Of a stretch of 13,715 nucleotides of DNA, positions 1 through 6,559 are shown in pieces. The position numbers and the translations under genes were made by a program. The notes below the pieces were generated by a model. The model did no database searches, was not told where the DNA came from, and saw nothing but the letters and a program-made list of their open reading frames with translations. Origin of the DNA: Eubacteriales Family XIII. Incertae Sedis bacterium (lineage in GTDB: Bacteria > Bacillota > Clostridia > Peptostreptococcales > Anaerovoracaceae); contig JAISML010000110.1 of assembly GCA_031276775.1 (NCBI GenBank), positions 1-13,715 of the forward strand. The letters run 5' to 3'. The number at the start of each line of letters is the position of its first letter. Position 1 is the stretch's first letter.

Positions 1-1
1 C

Positions 2-1171
2 GGCGGCGGCGGCAATGCCGTCAATCGGATGATCGAATCCGAGCTTACGGGCGTGGAATATGTGGCGGTCAACACCGACAAACAGGATTTGGCGGAATCC
101 AACGCCGACACGAAGATACAGATCGGCGAGAAAGTGACATGCGGACTCGGTTCCGGCGGCAATCCGGAGAAAGGTCAGGCCTCCGCCGAGGAAAACATGC
201 AGGACATCGAAACTGCCGTCAAAGGTGCGGATATGGTCTTTATCACGGCAGGCATGGGCGGCGGCACGGGCACGGGCGCGGCGCCCGTCATCGCAAAAAT
301 ATCCAAGGATCTCGGCATTTTGACCGTGGGCGTCGTAACAAAGCCGTTCAGCTTTGAAGGCAAGAAGCGGCGGGACAACGCCGAACTTGGCATCAATTAC
401 ATGCGGAAGCACGTGGATTCCCTCGTGATCGTCCCCAATGACAAGATCTTGCTCATCTCCGACAAGAACACCACCGTCGCGGACGCTTTGATGATGTCCA
501 ACGAGGTGTTGAAGCAGGCGGTGCAGGGTATTACGGATATCATCTCCAAGTCCGGACTCATCAACCGCGACTTTGCCGATGTGCGAACCGTTATGAGCGA
601 CAAGGGCATCGCCCATATCGGCATCGGCAAGGCCAAAGGCGAGGGCAAGGTGTCCGAGGCGGTGCGCGGCGCCATAGAAAGTCCGTTGCTCGAAACGTCC
701 ATTGCCGGTGCGAAAGCCGTTATCCTCTACGTTTCCGGCGGTTATGATCTCGGCATGTTGGAGGTCAACGAGGCGGCGGATCAGATCGAGCAAGCCGTGG
801 ATCGGGAAGCGATCGTGATCTTTGGCACCTCCGTTCACGAGGATCTGGCGGATGAGATGATCGTCACGGTGATCGCCACGGGATTTGAAGAGAGACCCGG
901 TGAGCAATTGGAACCGATCTATCCGGTGAAGCCAAGTGCGGTGAGCGTTGGCGCGCCGGCCGGCAAAAGTGAATCGGGATCAAACCCCGAAAACGGCGCC
1001 GGAGTGAAAGGCGCTCCCGGTCTCAGATTTACCGACTTCGCCGATGATGAGGATCGTTTTGGCTTCACCGCCGAAAGGGAACCCCAACAGGAAACCATTT
1101 TCCCCGACGGTGAAGTGGAAGGGGGAGGGGACAACGATTTTGCCGTCCCCGAATTTTTGAAGAAAGATTGA
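2..1171 (+). CDS. ftsZ: Cell division GTPase FtsZ (5'-truncated by window edge)
   Basis: FtsZ is the tubulin-like GTPase that polymerises at midcell into the division ring. The frame is open from base 2, where GGGGNAVNRM is the first nucleotide-binding glycine loop; about 20 N-terminal residues are missing. Counting from base 2, the tubulin signature GGGTGTG is at residues 86-92, and the T7 synergy loop NRDFAD, which completes the GTPase site of the next subunit, is at 188-193. SPLLETSIAGA and the EVNEAADQI region follow. After about residue 300 comes a low-complexity acidic, Gly/Pro-rich linker, then the conserved C-terminal peptide VPEFLKK, which in FtsZ generally binds membrane tethers and regulators. 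The gene ends in TGA and appears intact at the 3' end. The next gene on the same strand is an RNA methylase, not the spoIIG genes often found after ftsZ in spore-forming Bacillota. The identification is secure. Confidence 0.97.
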   Translation, partial: GGGGNAVNRMIESELTGVEYVAVNTDKQDLAESNADTKIQIGEKVTCGLGSGGNPEKGQASAEENMQDIETAVKGADMVFITAGMGGGTGTGAAPVIAKISKDLGILTVGVVTKPFSFEGKKRRDNAELGINYMRKHVDSLVIVPNDKILLISDKNTTVADALMMSNEVLKQAVQGITDIISKSGLINRDFADVRTVMSDKGIAHIGIGKAKGEGKVSEAVRGAIESPLLETSIAGAKAVILYVSGGYDLGMLEVNEAADQIEQAVDREAIVIFGTSVHEDLADEMIVTVIATGFEERPGEQLEPIYPVKPSAVSVGAPAGKSESGSNPENGAGVKGAPGLRFTDFADDEDRFGFTAEREPQQETIFPDGEVEGGGDNDFAVPEFLKKD

Positions 1172-1229
1172 GTGCGTACCGCGCTTTCAATTGATTGAAC
1201 GGCGTCAACAGTGATTTTTGCGATATGCG

Positions 1230-1269
1230 CGGCGGCGGGGCTTGGCTTTGCCGCCGTTTTGAACGGCGG
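1230..1269 (+). promoter_or_regulatory. Competing GC hairpins in the ftsZ-methylase spacer (possible terminator or attenuator)
   Basis: The 103-bp spacer holds three complementary segments. Segment A (CGGCGGC, 1230-1236) pairs with B (GCCGCCG, 1250-1256), and this stem is followed directly by TTTT, like a weak intrinsic terminator for ftsZ. B without its first base (1251-1256) can instead pair with segment C (CGGCGG, 1264-1269) across a 7-nt loop. The two stems exclude each other. Segment C lies within the weak ribosome-binding region of the next gene, ending five bases before its ATG. The pairing is visible in the sequence; a terminator or translation-control role is inferred. The U-run is short and GC-rich DNA makes such stems by chance. 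Confidence 0.35.
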
Positions 1270-1274
1270 GGCAA

Positions 1275-2171
1275 ATGAAAGAGGTCATCACTTCCGAAAG
1301 CAACAAAATTGTCAGGCTCGCGAAGAAATTGCGCGACAGGCGGGGACGGGACAGCGAGGGGGCGTTTCTCGCAGAAGGCGAACATCTTTTGGAAGAGGCG
1401 CGCAAAAGCGGAGCGCGCATCATGTATGTTCTTCTGCGCGAAAGCGGGAGCGTCCGCCTCCGTGAACGCGTCTCAGATTGGGGCTGCGGCCAGGCGAATG
1501 GCAGGGATGCGCATGTTCCGGGCGAAGCGGACGAAGTTCAGGAAGCGCGCACGGTCGTTCTTGCGGACGGCTTGTTTGACCGGCTTGCCGACACGGTGAC
1601 GCCGCAGGCTGTGATGACCATCGTGCGAAAGCCTTGCGGAAACCATCGTTTCGGGACGGAAGACACAGCGGAAGTTCCGACGGACGGGGTTGCGGATCGA
1701 GCGGCTTTGGTGGTCTTGGACAGACTTCGCGATCCCGGCAATGTGGGCGGCATCATTCGGAGCGCGGAAGCCGCAGGCTTTACCGGCGTCATCGCAGAGA
1801 AAGGGTCGGTCGACATATTTTCCCAAAAGGTGGTGAGAGCGGCGTCGGGCGCGCTTTTCCGCATTCCCGTTCGATTTGTTCCGGACGCCGCGGCAGCGCT
1901 CCGCGCATTGAAGTCGCGCGGCATTCGGACGATCGCCTGCAGTATGGCGGGAGAGCGGACATATGACGAAGCGCCGTTGGCGGGCGATGTGGCGATCATC
2001 GTGGGCAATGAGGGCGGCGGGCTTTCGGCGCCGTTTCTCACGGAAGCGGACGAGCGAATCCGCATACCCATGCGGGAGGGCAGCGAATCGCTGAACGTCT
2101 TGGTCGCGGCATCCATCGTGATGTTCGAGAAAAGAAGGCAGGAAAGGAAGAAACGGGAGGAACCATGTTGA
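1275..2171 (+). CDS. TrmH/SpoU-family RNA 2'-O-ribose methyltransferase (RlmP/YsgA-like)
   Basis: This SAM-dependent enzyme of the SPOUT superfamily methylates the 2'-hydroxyl of a ribose in RNA. An N-terminal substrate-binding region (about residues 1-115) is followed by the trefoil-knot catalytic domain with all three SpoU motifs: DPGNVGGIIRSA at 153-164 (N156 and likely catalytic R162), VGNEGGGL at 243-250, and ESLNVLVAAS at 271-280. The length of 298 aa is a little above the usual 250 or so; the extra residues sit around 62-92 and 120-142. In Bacillus the paralogue next to pheST is YsgA/RlmP, a 23S rRNA A-loop methylase, so an rRNA target is inferred from position; sequence alone does not fix the base. 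ATG 1275 is preceded only by a weak G-rich site (GGCGGGG). The stop overlaps the pheS start by 7 bp, suggesting coupled translation. Family assignment is firm and the substrate uncertain. Confidence 0.9.
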   Translation: MKEVITSESNKIVRLAKKLRDRRGRDSEGAFLAEGEHLLEEARKSGARIMYVLLRESGSVRLRERVSDWGCGQANGRDAHVPGEADEVQEARTVVLADGLFDRLADTVTPQAVMTIVRKPCGNHRFGTEDTAEVPTDGVADRAALVVLDRLRDPGNVGGIIRSAEAAGFTGVIAEKGSVDIFSQKVVRAASGALFRIPVRFVPDAAAALRALKSRGIRTIACSMAGERTYDEAPLAGDVAIIVGNEGGGLSAPFLTEADERIRIPMREGSESLNVLVAASIVMFEKRRQERKKREEPC

Positions 2172-3187
2172 ACAAACCGGATCAACTGTTGCGGGAAGCG
2201 AAAGCGTTGCTTGAGAAAGCGACGGGGGAAGCGGACGTCGAAGCGGTCAGGATAGGCTTTTTCGGCAAGAAAGGAAAGCTGACGGCGATCTTGCGCTCCA
2301 TGGGCGCGCTGAGCCAAGAGGAACGCAAGGAGTTGGGGTTGCGGGCGAACAGGGTCAAGGAAGAAATCGAGTCTCTGATCGCCGAGAAGAAGCGCGAAAT
2401 TTCCGCAACGCTCAGATCGGCGCGGTTTTCCGCCGAGAAATTGGATGTGACGGAACCCGGCAGGCGGCCTCCGATCGGAAACAGGCATCCGATCACGCAG
2501 ACCATCGGAGAGATTGTCCGCATCTTTGCGAACATGGGATACAGCGTCACGGAGGGACCGGAGGTCGAAACGGTATTCAACAATTTTGACGCGCTGAACG
2601 CTGCCCCCAACCATCCGTCGCGTGATTTGACCGATACGTTTTACATCACGAAAGATACCTTGCTTCGGACGCAGACATCCCCCGTGCAGGTACGGACGCT
2701 GCGCAGCGCCGCCCCGCCCATCAAGGTGATCTCACCCGGGCGCTGTTTCCGGACGGATGCGCCGGATGCGACCCACTCACCCATGTTTCACCAGGTGGAA
2801 GGCTTGCTCGTGGATGAGGGCGTATCCATGACCGATTTGAAAGGCGTCCTCGACCTCTTCGCAAAGCGCATGTTCAACGAAAATGTCGTCACGAAGTTCC
2901 GGCCGCATTTTTTCCCGTTCACGGAACCAAGCGCCGAGATGGATATGTCGTGCTTTGTCTGCGGCGGCAAGGGTTGCCGTGTCTGCGGGGGAAGCGGCTG
3001 GATCGAAATCCTGGGTTGCGGCATGGTGCATCCCAATGTACTCAGGGTCGGAGGTGTGGACGCGGAGCGATACACGGGTTTCGCTTTCGGTATGGGCGTG
3101 GAGCGCATTGCCATGCTGAAACACGGCGTCGGGGACATCCGCCTCTTCTATGAAAACGACATTCGGTTCATCCGCCAGTTTGGATGA
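2165..3187 (+). CDS. pheS: Phenylalanyl-tRNA synthetase alpha subunit
   Basis: PheS is the catalytic subunit of the (alpha-beta)2 class II enzyme that charges tRNA-Phe in the cytoplasm. Residues 1-85 form the N-terminal coiled-coil arm that contacts tRNA. The class II core follows: LLRTQTSPVQ at 166-175, motif 2 region FRTDAPDATH at 195-204 followed by MFHQVEG, and motif 3 GFAFGMGVERIAML at 305-318, with A307 at the position that sets Phe side-chain specificity. Four cysteines (C263, C266, C271, C274) in a CxxC-CxxC pattern form the small insert common in Bacillota PheS and possibly bind metal. The length of 340 aa is normal. The start is chosen by GGGAGG just upstream and by the overlap with the methylase stop. 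pheT follows after 100 bp, so the two subunits are probably co-transcribed. Very confident. Confidence 0.97.
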   Translation: MLNKPDQLLREAKALLEKATGEADVEAVRIGFFGKKGKLTAILRSMGALSQEERKELGLRANRVKEEIESLIAEKKREISATLRSARFSAEKLDVTEPGRRPPIGNRHPITQTIGEIVRIFANMGYSVTEGPEVETVFNNFDALNAAPNHPSRDLTDTFYITKDTLLRTQTSPVQVRTLRSAAPPIKVISPGRCFRTDAPDATHSPMFHQVEGLLVDEGVSMTDLKGVLDLFAKRMFNENVVTKFRPHFFPFTEPSAEMDMSCFVCGGKGCRVCGGSGWIEILGCGMVHPNVLRVGGVDAERYTGFAFGMGVERIAMLKHGVGDIRLFYENDIRFIRQFG

Positions 3188-3287
3188 GCCGCGCAGGCGG
3201 GAGGATAAGCCGCGGATACGGGGAAAGGTAAGCTCGCGCAGGATTTTTTCCCGTAGGTGCGGCGCAGACGGACAATAAGGAGGAAAG

Positions 3288-5759
3288 ATGTTAGTACCCA
3301 TTACATGGCTCAAAGAATATACGGACATCGAGGAGGATGCGGTTGCGTTCGCGGAGCGGATGATCCTGTCCGGTTCCAATATCGAAACGGTCAAGACCTT
3401 TGGTGAGGACGTCATGGGTGTGGTGATCGGCCGCGTCCTGTCCGTCGAGCGCCATGCGGATTCCGATCATCTCCTGATTTGCCGCGTGGACGTGGGAACC
3501 GCAGCGGGCGGCGATGCGATTCAAATCGTCACGGGCGCGCCGAATGTGTCTCCCGGCATTGTGGCGCCGGTGGCGCTTCACGGCGCCGTGTTGCCCGGAG
3601 GCGTAAAGATCAGGCGGGGCAAACTCAGGGGGGTGATGAGCGAGGGAATGCTCTGTTCCGCAGAGGAATTGGGCTTTGACGACAAGGTGACGCCTCTGTC
3701 GGGCAAAAACGGCATTTGGATCTTGCCGGATGAATTTGAGGTGGGCGCGGACGCTTCGGAGGCTTTGGGACTGCGCGAAACGGTCGTGGATTTTGAGATC
3801 ACGCCCAACAGACCGGACTGTCTGTCGATCTTGGGCATGGCGCGGGAGGCGGCGGCGGTGTTCGGCGGCGCGTTGCGGTACCCGAACGCCAAAGCCGACG
3901 CGGACGGGGGCAAGGCGGCGTCCGATTTTATCAAAGTCGAGATCGCGCGTCCCGATCTCTGCGGACGGTATGTCGCGCGGATCGCGGAACAGATCGTCGT
4001 TCGGGAAAGCCCTTGGTGGTTGCAAAGGAGATTGATGTTCGCGGGCATGCGTCCCATCAACAACATCGTCGATATCACCAATTATGTGATGCTGGAATAC
4101 GGTCATCCCATTCACGCGTTCGACGTCAGAACCATCGCGGGCGGCGTCATCATTGTGGATACGGCAAAAGACGGGGAAACCTTTGTCACCTTGGACAATA
4201 CGGTCCGCACTTTGAGCGGCGACATGCTGCTCATCAACGACAGGGAGAAAGGCGTCGGCATTGCGGGCGTGATGGGCGGTCTGAATTCCGAAATCGAAAC
4301 GGATACCGAAACGATCCTCGTGGAAGCGGCAAATTTCAACTCCGCAAGCATTCGGCGCACGTCCAAGGCATTGGGAATCCGCAGCGAAGCGTCGTCCCGG
4401 TTTGAAAAAGGCGTTTCGGCCGAATTGTCGGGTGCGGCGGCCGATCGCGTCTGCGCGCTTATCGCCGAAACGGGCGCCGGGCGCATCGTCGGCGGAGCGG
4501 TGGACAATTATCCGGGCAAGGCAGAACGCAAACCCGTCAGCGTCCGGGTTGCGCGCGTGAACGCGCTGTTGGGTACGGCGCTTGCGCGGAACGAGATGGC
4601 AAACATGCTGAAACGTTTGGAGATGGAGGTGGCGGCGGCGGAAAATGTCCTACGCGTCATCCCGCCTCATGTACGCGTCGATCTCTGCGAGGAAGTGGAC
4701 TTCATCGAGGAGATCGGCCGCATGTACGGCTATGATCGTCTGGGCGTTACCCTGCACAAGGACAGCGTGGAAGCGGAGCAGTCCCGGAGTTGGCGTTTGC
4801 GGGAACTGGCGCGCGACGTCTTGACGGGCGCGGGTCTTTGCGAAATTCAGACATACAGCTTCGTTTCGCCGGGCGGCGTGGATCGGATCGCGTTGCCGCC
4901 GGACTCCGACAGGCGAAATTTCGTGCGATTGATCAATCCGCTCGGCGAGGAGAACAGCGTGATGCGAACTGCGCTTCTGCCCAATATGTTGGACATACTG
5001 TCCGGAAATTTCAGCAGGAGCAATGCGGCGGTCAGACTCTTTGAAATAGGGAACACATTCTTGAACGCGGAACGGGATGCGTTGCCCAAAGAACGGATAT
5101 CCCTGTCCATCGGCGGCTACGGTTCGTGGGGATTTTTCGAACTAAAGGGCGTTATCGAAACGCTTTTGGAACGTTTCGGCATCGGCGGCGCGACCTTTGA
5201 ATCGGTCTCCGACACGGGAACCTATCATCCCGGCAGGTGCGCGCGGATATCGATTCCCCATGCGGACGCCGGGGGATCCGAAGCCGTATGCCGGAGCGGG
5301 CAACCGAAAACCGAAGCCGGCGCGCAGCCGGGGGAAGTCGGTCTTATGGGCGAGATACATCCCGATGTGCGCGCGGCGTTCGACATCGGAACGGAAGCGT
5401 GGGGCGCGGAAATCGACTTGGAATACCTGATCGGGCGGGCGAATCCCGTGCGGCGTTACACGCCCTTGGAACGGTATCCCGCAGTGGTCAGGGATGTTTC
5501 GCTGCTCACGGCCGACGAAGTGACCGTCGGCGCGGTCGAACGCATCATTCGGCGGACGGGCGGGAAATTGCTGGAGCAGGTTCGGCTTTTCGACGTGTAC
5601 AGGGGGAAACAGATACCGGAAGGCATGAAGAGTCTGTCGTTCAGTCTCACCTACAGAGCTTCCGATCGAACCCTGACGGACGAGGAAGTCGCCAAAACGC
5701 ATGAAAAAATATTGGGAGCAATTGCGGAAAATACAGGAGCCGGTCTGCGGGAAATATGA
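3288..5759 (+). CDS. pheT: Phenylalanyl-tRNA synthetase beta subunit
   Basis: PheT pairs with PheS, binds tRNA-Phe and removes mischarged Tyr. At 823 aa it has the full bacterial layout: an EMAP/OB tRNA-binding domain (about 40-150), the B3/B4 editing domain (about 212-400, with GHPIHAFD at 272-279 and RTSKALGIRSEASSRFEKG at 357-375), a B5 domain (about 410-485), the catalytic-like core (about 490-710), and the C-terminal FDX-ACB anticodon-binding domain (about 724-823, with ERYPAVVRDVSLL). A strong AAGGAGG (3277-3283) stands just before ATG 3288. An insert of roughly 20-25 residues, rich in Gly, Ala and Pro, lies between the HPGRCARI and GLMGEIHPDV segments (about 656-684); most PheT proteins have only a short loop there. 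The 100-bp gap from pheS contains a modest hairpin (GGGAAA 3221-3226 with TTTCCC 3247-3252) of unknown meaning. Confidence 0.97.
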   Translation: MLVPITWLKEYTDIEEDAVAFAERMILSGSNIETVKTFGEDVMGVVIGRVLSVERHADSDHLLICRVDVGTAAGGDAIQIVTGAPNVSPGIVAPVALHGAVLPGGVKIRRGKLRGVMSEGMLCSAEELGFDDKVTPLSGKNGIWILPDEFEVGADASEALGLRETVVDFEITPNRPDCLSILGMAREAAAVFGGALRYPNAKADADGGKAASDFIKVEIARPDLCGRYVARIAEQIVVRESPWWLQRRLMFAGMRPINNIVDITNYVMLEYGHPIHAFDVRTIAGGVIIVDTAKDGETFVTLDNTVRTLSGDMLLINDREKGVGIAGVMGGLNSEIETDTETILVEAANFNSASIRRTSKALGIRSEASSRFEKGVSAELSGAAADRVCALIAETGAGRIVGGAVDNYPGKAERKPVSVRVARVNALLGTALARNEMANMLKRLEMEVAAAENVLRVIPPHVRVDLCEEVDFIEEIGRMYGYDRLGVTLHKDSVEAEQSRSWRLRELARDVLTGAGLCEIQTYSFVSPGGVDRIALPPDSDRRNFVRLINPLGEENSVMRTALLPNMLDILSGNFSRSNAAVRLFEIGNTFLNAERDALPKERISLSIGGYGSWGFFELKGVIETLLERFGIGGATFESVSDTGTYHPGRCARISIPHADAGGSEAVCRSGQPKTEAGAQPGEVGLMGEIHPDVRAAFDIGTEAWGAEIDLEYLIGRANPVRRYTPLERYPAVVRDVSLLTADEVTVGAVERIIRRTGGKLLEQVRLFDVYRGKQIPEGMKSLSFSLTYRASDRTLTDEEVAKTHEKILGAIAENTGAGLREI

Positions 5760-5765
5760 TAGAAT
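5757..5765 (+). promoter_or_regulatory. Possible extended -10 promoter element upstream of zapA
   Basis: TGATAGAAT spans the last codon and stop of pheT. It matches an extended -10 element (TGn followed by TAGAAT), and an overlapping TATGAT lies at 5755-5760. No convincing TTGACA-like -35 box lies 16-18 bp upstream. If active, it would give zapA-mutS2 its own transcript with a leader of about 165 nt containing the hairpin at 5833-5871. The match is seen in the sequence; promoter activity is inferred and weakly supported. Confidence 0.22.
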
Positions 5766-5832
5766 GATTTTGAAATCGCGCGCAGCCGATGTTTACGCGG
5801 CGTTCGCGCGAATTTTGCGAAAGCGCGGGATA

Positions 5833-5871
5833 CGCGCGGGAGACGAAAACGTTCTGTTTTCCGCCCGCGCG
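5833..5871 (+). other. Strong two-tier hairpin in the pheT-zapA spacer
   Basis: The 179-bp spacer between pheT and zapA contains a perfect 8-bp inverted repeat, CGCGCGGG (5833-5840) with CCCGCGCG (5864-5871). Nested within it is a second perfect 6-bp stem, GAAAAC (5845-5850) with GTTTTC (5856-5861), closing a 5-nt loop. C5844 may also pair with G5863. No T-run follows on the + strand, so it is not a standard intrinsic terminator. It could be a leader RNA structure, an RNA-processing site or a protein-binding site. It could also lie inside a small ORF that crosses this spacer. The pairing is read directly; the function is unknown. Confidence 0.42.
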
Positions 5872-5938
5872 GACATGACATACAGGAAAGATTGGGGACA
5901 CGCGAAGAGCGCGGACAGGACAAGCAAGGAGGCGGATT

Positions 5939-6559
5939 ATGGTTGAGTCCAACAAAGTGAGCGTCAGAATCTACGGACAGGAATACACAATTTCCGGCGT
6001 GAAGTCCAGGGATTATATTATGAAAGTTGCCGACCGGGTGGACACGATGATGAAAGAGATATCCGAAAGCATGGGCGGCGGCTCTATGTCATCATTGGCT
6101 GTTTTGGCCGCCGTCAACATCACCGATGAGATGTTTTCCTTGCAGGATGCGCAAGCGGAAAAGGACGTGGAGAAAGATCAGCTGAACAAAGACGTCGCGC
6201 ATTACATGCAACTTTGGGACGAGGCGAAGAAGAACTTTCTCCAGTACAAGGAGGACGCGCAGGCCGTGGCGGCGCAAAAGGACAAGCTGCAGGAGAAACT
6301 GAATCAGAAAGCCATCGAGCATGATACCCTGATCAAGGCGGCGGCCGAGCGGGAACAGCGGATAGAAGAGCTTGAAAACAGAGTGAAAAGCCTGACCCAA
6401 CGTCTGAAAGCCGGAGAGGAGGGTCGGGTCGTCACCTCGGAACAGATACGGGAATTGGAGGATAAGTACAAAGAGATAGAAGGAAGTTACTTTGAGCTTC
6501 AAATGGAGAACATCCAGCTGAAAGGGGATTTGGAGCGGTACAGAAAACTCTCCGAATGA
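5939..6559 (+). CDS. zapA: ZapA-like cell division protein with long coiled coil
   Basis: ZapA binds FtsZ and bundles its filaments at the Z-ring. The N-terminal ZapA domain (about residues 5-75) shows the typical VSVRIYGQEYTI strand segment, the YIMKVADRVDTMMKEI helix and the LAVLAAVNITDEMFSL helix that begins the dimer-forming coiled coil. From about residue 70 to the end the protein is almost entirely charged heptad-like helix. At 206 aa it is about twice the length of short ZapA proteins (85-110 aa). Such extended forms occur in Bacillota, but what the extra coil binds is unknown. The start is fixed by AAGGAGG at 5926-5932, six bases before the ATG. The stop overlaps the mutS2 start as ATGA, a coupled two-gene arrangement; Bacillus likewise keeps zapA and mutS2 close, with two other genes between them. 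Family confidence is high. Confidence 0.88.
   Translation: MVESNKVSVRIYGQEYTISGVKSRDYIMKVADRVDTMMKEISESMGGGSMSSLAVLAAVNITDEMFSLQDAQAEKDVEKDQLNKDVAHYMQLWDEAKKNFLQYKEDAQAVAAQKDKLQEKLNQKAIEHDTLIKAAAEREQRIEELENRVKSLTQRLKAGEEGRVVTSEQIRELEDKYKEIEGSYFELQMENIQLKGDLERYRKLSE

Noticed and set aside
1..13. CGG trinucleotide repeat at the left edge
   Set aside because: It is four Gly codons of the FtsZ nucleotide-binding loop, not a repeat element.
2065..2165. T-box or other leader control of pheST
   Set aside because: pheS starts inside the methylase stop codon, and no T-box consensus or specifier stem could be seen upstream.
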